64,000 nucleotides of DNA, taken from NCBI GenBank assembly GCA_026003755.1, contig BPHV01000002.1, positions 186,001 to 250,000 of the forward strand, written 5' to 3'. This stretch comes from Candidatus Roseilinea sp. (GTDB lineage Bacteria; Chloroflexota; Anaerolineae; J036; Brachytrichaceae). Position 1 is the stretch's first letter, and each line of letters begins with the position of its first letter. The notes under the pieces are model-generated. The model did not search any database and was not told where the DNA came from. It worked only from the letters and a program-made list of their open reading frames with translations. The position numbers and the translations under genes were made by a program. Below are positions 47,311 through 55,469 of this stretch, one piece after another.

Positions 47311-48174
47311 ATGCGCTCGCCGTTCCCGGGCATGGATCCGTATCTGGAGCATCCAGCGCTGTGGCCGGATGTTCACAATAGCCTGATCGCGGCCATCCGC
47401 GACGCACTCGCACCGCTCGTCGCGCCGCGCTACTACGTCGGCCTGGAGCGGCGCACCTATCTGCTCAGCCCGGATGACCTTGTCTTCGTCGGCCGGCCCC
47501 GATGTTGCAGTGCTCACCGGCACCACGCGCGTCGCTGAGCCTCAGGCGCCGGCCTACGAGGTCGCTGCCGTCAGCGCCCCTAGCCCGCTCTGGGTCGAGC
47601 TGCCCACCGAAGACGAAGTGAGTGACAACTACTTGGAGATTCGCCTGGCCGATGGTGGCAAGGTGATCACCGTGCTGGAACTGCTCTCGCCTGCCAACAA
47701 GCTGCACGAGCGTGGCCGGGAGAGTCTATGAAAGCAAACGCAGCGCGATCTTCGGCTCGCGCACCAATCTGATCGAGATTGACCTGATGCGTGCCGGCGA
47801 GCCGATGCCTCTGCGCGGTAAGCCGGTGCACAGCGACTATCGCATTCTGATCAGCCGGAGCTGGCAGCGACCCGCGCGCGCAGTTGTATCACTTCAACCT
47901 GCGCGCGCCGATCCCAGCGATCACCGTTCCGCTCCAGCGCGGCGAGGACGAGCCGACGCTCGACCTAAACGCTGTCCTGCATGACCTGTATGTGCGGGCG
48001 CGTTACGACCTGATGCTGGACTACAACCAGCCGCCGGTCCCGCCGCTGAACGATGCCGACGCTGCCTGGGCGCGCGAGTTGGAATCGCCGACGCTCAGCG
48101 TGCGTAAAGCCGATGATAGATCGCATAGTTCGCTGCAAGCGCGCGAACGTAGCGTTGCGTCTCATCGAATGTGA
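47311..48174 (+). pseudogene. DUF4058 family protein, three frameshifts
   Basis: The start M-R-S-P-F-P-G-M-D-P-Y-L-E-H-P-A-L-W is the diagnostic DUF4058 N-terminus, common in cyanobacteria and Chloroflexota. The frame then breaks at 47497-47500 (CCCC), 47718-47720 (GGG) and 47871-47873 (CCC). Deleting one base at each point gives one continuous ~285-residue protein through V-I-T-V-L-E-L-L-S-P-A-N-K, R-x-N-L-I-E-I-D-L-M-R, and Y-D-L-M-L-D-Y. The function of DUF4058 is unknown; its E-L-L-S-P-x-N-K segment recalls nuclease-like folds. It overlaps the end of the convergent transglycosylase gene. Confidence 0.8.
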
Positions 48175-50600
48175 TGGCCATGAAGAAGACATCCGGGTCG
48201 CCGGCGCTGCGTTCCTTCCAGCGCAGCGCGTTGCCCGGGCCGCCGTTGTATGCGGCGATGGGCCGCGTAGAGATCGCCGCCGAAGAAACGACGTTGTTTG
48301 GCCAGGTAGTGGCTGCCGAAGCGCACGCTCACGTACGGCTTCTGCAAGTCGGCAGTGGTGTAGTTCGGCGGCCAATTCAGATCGGTGTGGATTTCGCGGC
48401 CGGTGCTGGGGATCACTTGCATCAAGCCGTTCGCCGCTGCGCTGGACACCGCGAACGGCTCGAACAGGCTCTCCTGTCGGATTAAGGAGAAGAGCAGCAG
48501 CGGATCCAGCCCGAATTCTTGGGCGTGCCGTAGCACAAGATCGGCATAGTAGGTGGGGGTAGAGCAGCCTGGCGATGAAGGCCGGCAACGCCGACGGCGT
48601 TTTAGCCGGCGAGAGGCGCATGAGCGTATCGGCGGCGCCGATGGACGAGCGGTATAGCCCGATGTCGCGGAAGAACAGCGCGAGCTGATACTGCGCCAGC
48701 GCGTCGCGCCCGAACGCGGGCGCGCAAGCCCTCAAACTCCTCGCGCGCCTCCAGCTTGAAGCCCAAACGCCACAGCTCGCTGCCGCGGATAAATCGCGAA
48801 TCGCTGCGCACGTCCTGCGCGCAGATCGCGCACGTTGGCCGATGCCTCCAATCCAAGCCAGCCGCGCAGCCACGCCTCTGCCTCCGCCTGTCCCGTCACA
48901 TCCATGCGGCCGTCCAATGATGGGAACGGCGCAGAGAGCGGTGGGCTTGTCCGGATCGGCCGCCAGTTCCGCAGCGCGCGCGCCTTCGTAGGTGTCGGGC
49001 GCTTGCTGCGCCCAGCGCCTGCAGCGTCCTCCATGCCCCCGGTCAAATCGCCTAGCGCAAGCTGCGCTTTGCCCAGCCACAATCGCCCCAACAGCGCTTG
49101 CGGCGAACGGTCGTACCGCGCCAGGGAGCTTCTGGGTCGTTGTGACAGCCTCGGCGTATTGCCCCAGCCGGTACTGCAGCGCCGCGGCACGCGCCAACGC
49201 CTCCGGCCCTCGTTCGGGCGTCGAATTGCAACGCTTCGGCCATCTTGATAGGCGTGCGTCGCCTCGGCGACGAGCGCGTCGTTGCGAGCGAAGGTCTGCG
49301 CGACATCGAACAGGACACTTGCGCTGGGCCTGCCCGCGTGGGGGCGTTGGCGATCAGCCGTTTCGAAGGTCGCGCGCGCGTTCGCCGCATCGCCTGCGGT
49401 TCGCATAGATTTTGGCCTTCTCGCCCAGCGCCACAGCGGTTTGCCGGCGCGCCAGCGGGGTTACTGGCAATGGTCTGGTCGAGGTTGCGGAGGGCATCGG
49501 GGACGCTGCCCAGTTTGAGGTAGTTCAATGCGGCCCAGTAGCGCACGTCGTTGGCGCGTTCGGGGTAGAGGGTGATCGCCCGGCGGAACGCCTCGCGCGC
49601 GGCGACGTGCGAACCGTGTGTGATAGCCGATGATGCCACGTTGCAATTCGTCGAATGGCTGGCCGGCGTTGAGGAGCGCCTGCAACGCCCGGAAGGCCTG
49701 CGGCGTCTTCGGATAGTTCGCCGTCAGCTCGTTCATCCGCTGGTAGGCGGCCTCGGCCTGGCCGGCCGCCTGCAGCGCCTGTGCCAATTCCCAAAGGATG
49801 CGTGCGCGATAGGCCGGCAGTTGCGCGCGGCCCGAGGATGACCTCGTATTGCGCAATGGCGGCCTGGAAGTCGCCGCTCAGTTGGCTGGCCAGCGCCAGT
49901 TTCTCGCGGCGGGCGAATTCCTGAGCAGGAGTCGGCGCAGCGTCGAGGCTTGGCGCGGTAGTGCGGGATCGCTTCGGTCGGTCGGCGCGCGTCCAGATGT
50001 GCGTCGCCCAGCCAAACGTGCAGCCAGGGCGAGATGACTGCGCCGGCGGCCAGCGCCGCGGCGTATTGCACCAAGGCGTTGGCGGCGTCGCCGGACAAGG
50101 CGTAGGCCGCGCCCAAGCAGGGCCTGCGCGCCGGGCAACTCCGCGCCGGAGTCTGCCCCGTTGGCGCTCAAGTCGGCGACGACGGATGACAGCGTTGCAA
50201 CGGCGGCGTCGGCTTGGCCGGCGTCCATTTGCCAGCGCCCGATGTTCAGGCGCATGCGCAGCGCATCTCGGCGCAGCTCGCTGCCCGATGCCGCGACAGC
50301 CTGCTGGCCCAACTCAATCGCACGCGCATAGTCGCCGGTGAAGGCAGCATAGTGCGCGCCCGTGGTCAACGCAGCGATGTCGGGCGTCGTCGCTGCGGCG
50401 TGGGCGAGGGGGGCCGGCGTCGCAGTCGTCCGGGCGGGTCGTGTCGCATAGATCGTCGGCTGGGCCGGCGGCGCAGTGGACCGCGCGGGTTTGCTGGTTC
50501 GGCTTGGCGCATTGTCGGCGCAGGCAGCGCAAACGAGCAACCCCAGGGAAGCGAGGACGAGGGTCAAGCCGCGCTGCCCAGGGTGCAGTTTAGGCGGCAT
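48095..50600 (-). pseudogene. TPR-containing soluble lytic transglycosylase (Slt-like lipoprotein), many frameshifts
   Basis: The start at ATG 50600 gives a lipoprotein signal with L-L-V-C-A-A-C. Then come TPR-like helices in at least six successive frames: A-R-A-I-E-L-G-Q-Q-A-V; A-A-Y-A-L-S-G-D-A-A-N-A-L; L-W-E-L-A-Q-A-L-Q-A-A-G-Q; A-A-R-E-A-F-R-R-A-I-T-L-Y-P. The catalytic SLT domain follows at 48162-48536: L-L-L-F-S-L-I-R-Q-E-S-L-F (catalytic E), G-L-M-Q-V-I-P-S-T-G-R-E. The last piece ends at 48095. Breaks examined at 50112-50114, 49952-49953, 49829-49830 and ~49618 are each cured by removing one base. It would cleave peptidoglycan. Confidence 0.75.
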
Positions 50601-50829
50601 GCGTCGGGCAAGTCTAACATGCTTCCTCGTGCGACTCGCCCATCGGCAGCCCTCGCTCATTCTGGCGGCTCTATGGTCCTCCTCCTCGTGCATATTGCCT
50701 CGCCCGTGTTGCCGCAGCGGCTCAGCCATGCGCCCGACGCTCCGCAAAACGCCTCGAAAGCGCAAGGCGGGCCTTCGAGACGGCCCACCTCACGCGATCG
50801 AGCGACGGCCATGCGAGCCTGCGCCGGCG

Positions 50830-51252
50830 TCACTTCACAACTAGCACCGGGCAATCGGCGCGCTGCGTCACGGCCATGCTCACACTGCCCAAGAACGCGC
50901 CTTGCCAAGTGCCCAGCCCGCGCGAGCCAACCACGACCAGGTCAGGTCTGCGTGTTTCGATCAACCCTAGGATCACGTCCGTGGCCGCTCCCTCGATGAG
51001 CTCAGGGACCACTTCTTTTACGCCCAGCTCACGCAGGCGGTTGGCTACGCCCTCCACCAGCTTTCTGCCCTCCTCCAACGCGCGCTCCACCGCTTGGCTG
51101 TAATTCGGCTCGCCCAAGAACATCGGCACAGGGGCATAGGCGTGCACGACTGTGAGCTTGGCGTCGTAACGCTTGGCGAGCGAAGCCGCCATCTCGGCAG
51201 CCCGCTCGGCAGCCGCCGACCCATCCGTCGCTAATAGGATGTGCTTAATCAT
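50830..51252 (-). CDS. Universal stress protein (UspA family)
   Basis: 140 residues, intact. N-terminal I-K-H-I-L-L-A-T-D-G-S-A-A-A and the ATP-binding loop GSRGLGTWQGAFLGSVSMAV (G-x2-G-x9-G-S-V) near the C-terminus show an ATP-binding Usp. GAGGAAG before ATG 51252 is a normal ribosome-binding site. It is a second, shorter Usp than the broken one at 17473-17980. It lies divergent to the glyA riboswitch leader. Confidence 0.9.
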   Translation of the reverse strand: MIKHILLATDGSAAAERAAEMAASLAKRYDAKLTVVHAYAPVPMFLGEPNYSQAVERALEEGRKLVEGVANRLRELGVKEVVPELIEGAATDVILGLIETRRPDLVVVGSRGLGTWQGAFLGSVSMAVTQRADCPVLVVK

Positions 51253-51343
51253 GATAATTCTTCCTCGCGGTCAGTTGATGTCCACTGTAGCAGCCGCACT
51301 TCGACGGGCCGCCCCTCCACTCAACGCATTATCATCATCGTGC

Positions 51344-51349
51344 TAGAAT
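51344..51349 (+). promoter_or_regulatory. -10 element of the glyA riboswitch leader
   Basis: TAGAAT 12 bp before the first riboswitch helix. Confidence 0.45.
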
Positions 51350-51361
51350 CGCGTTAGCTGA

Positions 51362-51440
51362 ACCGCTGCGCCGACTGACGATGCGAGTGGAATGGACCAC
51401 ATGGAGGCGCAGCGCACGTGCCGAGCCGATCGTCTGGGCA
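51362..51440 (+). promoter_or_regulatory. ZTP (pfl-type) riboswitch upstream of glyA
   Basis: The sequence follows the ZTP/pfl layout: CCGACTGACG (51371-51380), hairpin GTGG-AATGGA-CCAC (51387-51400), GGAGGCGCAG (51403-51412), then GTGCCGAGCCGATCGTCTGG ending in the conserved GGGCA (51419-51440). Such elements sense ZTP/ZMP, a sign of low 10-formyl-THF, and control purine and one-carbon genes including glyA. Identification is from the recalled consensus; a covariance search would decide. Confidence 0.85.
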
Positions 51441-51479
51441 GGAGGCAATCGAGGTGAGCAGCCTCATTGCCTCCTTTTT
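51441..51479 (+). terminator. Intrinsic terminator, expression platform of the glyA riboswitch
   Basis: Stem GGAGGCAAT-C-GAGG (51441-51454) / CCTC-ATTGCCTCC (51462-51474) with a 7-nt loop and then TTTTT. It directly abuts the riboswitch core, so ligand binding can decide read-through. Confidence 0.93.
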
Positions 51480-51590
51480 GACATCTACCCTATACGGCGT
51501 GGGAGCTACAAGGCGCAGTGATGTCATGCGCAACTATGGCCATCGGTGCGCCAGCCGATGATTCGGATATTCGCAGGGAGAGACGACGGG

Positions 51591-53441
51591 ATGAGTGACT
51601 TTCTAATTCGCGGCACGCTGGCCGATGTTGATCCTGACGTGGCCGAGCTGATCCGGCACGAGCACGCGCGCCAGCTCGACAAGCTGATCATGATCGCCAG
51701 CGAGTCCTACGTGCCGGCCGCCGTGCGCGAGGCCGAAGGCTCGGTCTTCCAGAACATCTATGCCGAGGGTTATCCTCATGCCGACATGCACGGCATGAGC
51801 GAGGCCGAGATCCTGGATTACGAGTCGCAACTGGCGTTCTACCGGCGGAACGGCGACCGGCGCTACTACAAAGGCGTGGAGTACTGCAACTTGATCGAGG
51901 CGTTGGCGCAGCGGCGCGGCGCGGAAGTGTTCTGCCCGCCCGGCATGACGCCGGAGCAGTTGTTCGTCAATGTGCAACCGCTCAGCGGCGCTGTGGCCAA
52001 CGCCGCCATTTACGAAGCATTGGTGCAACCTGGCGACACGGTGATGACGCTCGACCTGTTGCACGGCGGCCACCTCTCGCATGGCAGCCCGGTCAACGTC
52101 ACCGGCCATCGCCAACGCATCGTGCACTATCGCGTGAACGAAGAGACCGAGCTGCTCGACTACGAGGAAATCTACGAGCTGGCCCAACGCGAGAAGCCGA
52201 AGATGATCATCGCCGGCTACACGTCGTACCCGTGGGCGCCCGACTTCCACAAGTTCCGCGCCATCGCCGACTCGGTGGGGGCCTATTTGCTGGCCGACAT
52301 CGCCCATACCGCCGGCATGGCCGCCGCCGGCGTCTATCCTAATCCGGTCGGCGTCGCGCACGTCACGTCGTTCACCACTCACAAGACGATGATGGGGCCG
52401 CGCGGCGCCGTCATCATCACCACCGACCCGGAGCTGGCCAAGCGCATAGACCGCGCGGTGTTCCCCGGGCTGCAGGGTGGCCCCAACATCAACAAGATCG
52501 CCGGCATGGCCGTCATGTTCAAACTGGCGAAGACGCCGCAGTTCAAAGCGTTGCAACAGCAGATCGCCAAGAATGCCGTTGCGCTCAGTGATGGCCTCAA
52601 GGCGAATGGCCTACGCGTGGTGCACGGCGGCACCAACACGCACATGGTTCTGCTGGATTGCAAGTCCATCGCGCAGCACGACGGCGTGCCGCTGATGGGC
52701 AATGTCGCGTCGCGCATCCTCGACCTCATCGGCATCGTCTGCAATCGCAACACCATCCCCGGCGACAAAGACGCCGGCCGGCCGAGCGCGCTGCGCTTCG
52801 GCACGCCGTGGGTCACCCAGCGTGGCCTGAAGGAAGAGGACATGCGCGAGATCGCCGACGTGATCGCCTTAGTGCTGAAGACGGCCAAGCCGTACACCAT
52901 CCCGACGAAGAAGTCCGTGGCCTACACGGCGCGCGTGGATTTCGACGCGCTGATGGAGGGCGTGGCGCGCATCAACGCGCTGGTCGCCAAAGCCGGCCGC
53001 GACTTCGACCTGCCGCACGAGGGCTATCCGTTCGTCTGGCATGCGGTGAATGGTCAGGAGGCAGGGAGCAGGGACCGGGGAACCGAGGGCGGAGATCACA
53101 GGGCGGGGATCAAGGATCGCGGGTCGGAAGTAGGGAGTCGGATCGAGGTGCGCGGCGCGCAGGCGGCGGCGTTCCTGAGCGTCGCGTTGGGCATAGATGT
53201 GAACGCGCTGGCCGACGGCGCCGCGGTGACCGTGCTGGGGCGCAACCGCGCGCCGCTGTGCGTGGCGACGCTGACCCGCACAAACGACGGCTACGCGCTC
53301 GACGCACCGGCGAATCAGGCGTCGCGCGTCACGCAGTGGCTGCGGGCGCTCTCCGACGGCTACGTGATCTTCGACGATGCTGACGTGAGCGCCGACATCC
53401 CCGGGCCGGTGGGGGTGAGGCTGGCCGCCGGTCGCTCATAG
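51591..53441 (+). CDS. glyA: Serine hydroxymethyltransferase with long C-terminal extension
   Basis: 616 residues from ATG 51591 (AGGGAG 10 nt upstream). The first ~450 residues are SHMT: I-M-I-A-S-E-S-Y, I-Y-A-E-G-Y-P, the PLP lysine K265 in SFTTHKTMMGPRG, and R-F-G-T-P-W-V-T-Q-R-G. It makes glycine and methylene-THF from serine. The extension (~residues 455-616) contains a low-complexity segment (~488-518) encoded by 13 heptanucleotide repeats, then a small beta-rich domain with A-A-A-F-L-S-V-A-L-G and I-P-G-P-V-G-V-R-L. Typical bacterial GlyA has ~420 residues. It is followed by gcvT and controlled by the ZTP riboswitch. Confidence 0.92.
   Translation: MSDFLIRGTLADVDPDVAELIRHEHARQLDKLIMIASESYVPAAVREAEGSVFQNIYAEGYPHADMHGMSEAEILDYESQLAFYRRNGDRRYYKGVEYCNLIEALAQRRGAEVFCPPGMTPEQLFVNVQPLSGAVANAAIYEALVQPGDTVMTLDLLHGGHLSHGSPVNVTGHRQRIVHYRVNEETELLDYEEIYELAQREKPKMIIAGYTSYPWAPDFHKFRAIADSVGAYLLADIAHTAGMAAAGVYPNPVGVAHVTSFTTHKTMMGPRGAVIITTDPELAKRIDRAVFPGLQGGPNINKIAGMAVMFKLAKTPQFKALQQQIAKNAVALSDGLKANGLRVVHGGTNTHMVLLDCKSIAQHDGVPLMGNVASRILDLIGIVCNRNTIPGDKDAGRPSALRFGTPWVTQRGLKEEDMREIADVIALVLKTAKPYTIPTKKSVAYTARVDFDALMEGVARINALVAKAGRDFDLPHEGYPFVWHAVNGQEAGSRDRGTEGGDHRAGIKDRGSEVGSRIEVRGAQAAAFLSVALGIDVNALADGAAVTVLGRNRAPLCVATLTRTNDGYALDAPANQASRVTQWLRALSDGYVIFDDADVSADIPGPVGVRLAAGRS
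53054..53144 (+). repeat. Heptanucleotide repeat tract inside glyA (13 units)
   Basis: Units in register: TCAGGAG, GCAGGGA, GCAGGGA, CCGGGGA, ACCGAGG, GCGGAGA, TCACAGG, GCGGGGA, TCAAGGA, TCGCGGG, TCGGAAG, TAGGGAG, TCGGATC. The 91-bp tract encodes a Gly/Arg/Asp-rich linker between the catalytic part and the C-terminal domain, and the frame stays open throughout. Confidence 0.8.
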
Positions 53442-53468
53442 CCCGCCGCTCATCGCTCATAGCTCACA
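53434..53468. repeat. Heptanucleotide repeat tract at the glyA-gcvT junction
   Basis: Five units, GCTCATA, GCCCGCC, GCTCATC, GCTCATA, GCTCACA, fill the space from just inside the end of glyA (stop 53439-53441) to one base before the gcvT ATG at 53470. No Shine-Dalgarno sequence for gcvT remains. Confidence 0.8.
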
Positions 53469-53469
53469 C

Positions 53470-54678
53470 ATGGCCGATCTCAAACGCACCGCCCTGTTCG
53501 AGGCGCACAAGCAGCTCGGCGCGCGCATGGCGCCCTTCGGCGGCTGGGAGATGCCGCTGTGGTATGCCTCGGCGCGCGAGGAGCACCTTGCGGTGCGCAC
53601 CGCCGCCGGCCTATTCGACGTCAGCCACATGGGCGTGTTCGACGTGCGTGGGCCGGACGCCGGCGCCTTTCTCGATCACGTCGGCACGAACGACGTGAGC
53701 AAGCTGGCCGTCGGCCGCTCGCACTACAGCTATCTGCTCGACGAGCAGGGCGATGTCGTGGACGACATCATGGTCTATCGCCTCGAGCCGGAGCGCTACA
53801 TGGTCGTGGTCAACGCGGCCAACAACGACAAAGATTGGGCTTGGCTGCGCGCCCAGGCCGGCGGCTTTCGCTGCACGCTGCGCGACCTGCGCGATCCGAG
53901 TTCGGGCGCCGACCGGCGCGTGGACCTTGCCCTGCAAGGCCCGCACTCCAGGGACATCCTGCTCAAGCTCCTCGACAGTGAGCCGCAGACGGCGGCAGGG
54001 ACAGATCTCAATGCCCTTCCATACACCGGCGTGATGCGCGCCGTGCTGGCCGGCCACGACGTCTTCATCTCGCGCACCGGCTACACAGGCGAGCGCATCG
54101 CCTACGAGATCTTCGTGCATCCGGACCAGTCGGTCGCGCTGTGGCATGCGCTGCTGGACGCCGGCCGCGACCAGGGCCTGAAGCCGTGCGGATTGGCTGC
54201 GCGCGATAGTTTGCGCATCGAGGCCGGCTTGCCGCTCTACGGCCACGAGCTGGCCGGACCGCTCAACCTGGCCCCGTATCACATCGGCTTCGATAACTTC
54301 GTGAAGACCGACAAGCCCGCCGACTTCATCGGCAAGGCGGCCTACCAGGAGAAGGCCGCGCGCCACACGGCGAGGCTGGTGCGCTTCCGCATGAACGAGA
54401 AGGGCGTGCGGCCGAGCAAGCTGGGCGATCCGGTGCTGGACAAGCGCGGGCGAGTGATCGGCACGGTCACCTCTTGCGCGCAGGACGGCGAAGGCTACCT
54501 GCTCGGCCTGGCGCTGGTCGAACGATCGGCCGGCGTCGAGGAGGGCAGCGTGATCTACGTCGTCGCGCTGCCGGAGCGCATGCCCGAGCCGCTCAAGCCG
54601 TTCGCGCCGTTGGGCAGCCGCGCGCTGATGCCGGATGCAGTCACGGTGCTCTCACGCTTCCCGCCTCGCAGGGGATGA
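53470..54678 (+). CDS. gcvT: Aminomethyltransferase (glycine cleavage system T protein)
   Basis: 402 residues. Transfers the aminomethyl carbon of glycine to THF, giving methylene-THF and ammonia. Signatures: F-G-G-W-E-M-P-L-W-Y near residue 24, FDVSHMGVFDVRGPDA, the folate-binding Asp region in L-D-E-Q-G-D-V-V-D-D-I-M-V-Y-R, S-R-T-G-Y-T-G-E-x-x-Y-E-I-F, and LAARDSLRIEAGLPLYGHEL. It sits directly behind glyA with a repeat tract as the only spacer, so both share the ZTP-controlled mRNA. gcvH and gcvP are not in the window. Confidence 0.94.
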   Translation: MADLKRTALFEAHKQLGARMAPFGGWEMPLWYASAREEHLAVRTAAGLFDVSHMGVFDVRGPDAGAFLDHVGTNDVSKLAVGRSHYSYLLDEQGDVVDDIMVYRLEPERYMVVVNAANNDKDWAWLRAQAGGFRCTLRDLRDPSSGADRRVDLALQGPHSRDILLKLLDSEPQTAAGTDLNALPYTGVMRAVLAGHDVFISRTGYTGERIAYEIFVHPDQSVALWHALLDAGRDQGLKPCGLAARDSLRIEAGLPLYGHELAGPLNLAPYHIGFDNFVKTDKPADFIGKAAYQEKAARHTARLVRFRMNEKGVRPSKLGDPVLDKRGRVIGTVTSCAQDGEGYLLGLALVERSAGVEEGSVIYVVALPERMPEPLKPFAPLGSRALMPDAVTVLSRFPPRRG

Positions 54679-54687
54679 GCGCCGGCA

Positions 54688-54981
54688 TCACACCCGCGAC
54701 AAACACGGATCGTCCCGCACGAAGCCGAGATAGGGCAGGGGCGCGAGGTCGTGCCAGTGACGGAGGAGATGATACGTGTGCGAAGTGAGCAGCCGGCAAC
54801 GGTCTACGGCCTCGCGCCATTCCGGCCTGCGTACCTCGGCGATCGTTTCGGGAAGCGGCAGGATGCCGAAGTCCCATGCGCCGCACAGCCGAGCGATGAA
54901 GTCCGCGCGCTCCTCGGGGGTCTTCAGTTGCGCCGGCGGCTCGTCTAGGTCGGGATAGAGTGCGCCGTCAATCCATTCCAT
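54688..54981 (-). CDS. Hypothetical protein, second gene of a small overlapping pair
   Basis: 97 residues starting M-E-W-I-D-G-A-L-Y-P-D-L-D-E-P-P and including A-W-D-F-G-I-L-P-L-P-E-T-I-A-E-V and a His/Leu-rich end (T-Y-H-L-L-R-H-W-H-D-L-A-P-L-P). No family recognised. Its ATG at 54981 lies inside the end of the upstream gene (overlap 54968-54981), typical of translational coupling. It converges with gcvT. Confidence 0.5.
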   Translation of the reverse strand: MEWIDGALYPDLDEPPAQLKTPEERADFIARLCGAWDFGILPLPETIAEVRRPEWREAVDRCRLLTSHTYHLLRHWHDLAPLPYLGFVRDDPCLSRV

Positions 54982-55255
54982 CCAGAAACTCCTGCTTGAA
55001 CCAGGCGCGGAGCGCAGCGCTGTGCTCATCCACGGCATCGAGCGGGCGCGCTGCCTCGATGCGGGCAAGGACGGCAAGTTTGGCGCGTTCGAGGTCGTCA
55101 TCTTCGCTACCCCAGGCGCGCTTGCGCGTCGGGCCAAACTCTGCCAGGGCTGCCTCAATGACAGCGATGACGCGCTGTTTATCTTCGCGCGTTGCTTCAT
55201 TTGTCCACCAGGCATCGAGAGCGCGCGTCGCGCGGCACTCGTGATAGTGCGCCAA
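54968..55255 (-). CDS. Small protein with a nucleotidyltransferase-like start (possibly truncated)
   Basis: The annotated frame starts at TTG 55255, but the same frame is open further upstream and reads I-S-P-F-A-R-A-C-L-D-A-L-A-R-S-D-V-G-R-C, then L-S-L-G-G-A-F-G-L-A-H-Y-H-E-C-R-A-T-R-A. This recalls the G-G and hR-x-T-x-D start of AbiEii/MNT-type nucleotidyltransferases (L-D-A-W-W follows). The middle of such a domain is missing, and the C-terminal ~45 residues are helical. No good start codon was found upstream. It could be a trimmed toxin-antitoxin-like gene or an unrelated small protein. Confidence 0.4.
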   Translation of the reverse strand: MAHYHECRATRALDAWWTNEATREDKQRVIAVIEAALAEFGPTRKRAWGSEDDDLERAKLAVLARIEAARPLDAVDEHSAALRAWFKQEFLDGMD

Positions 55256-55469
55256 CCCAAACGCGCCGCCGAGCGAGAGGCATCGCCCTACATCTGACCT
55301 GGCGAGCGCATCGAGGCACGCACGCGCGAAGGGCGAAATCTGCTGTGGCGGACCGCTATGAACAAGATTGTACCGGTTGAGCTAGCCCTGCTTACTGCAA
55401 GGTGCTGCCTTCGGTTATATTCTTGGCACGCCCGGCTTCAGCGCCGGCGAATCCTTTGTTCAAAAAGCG

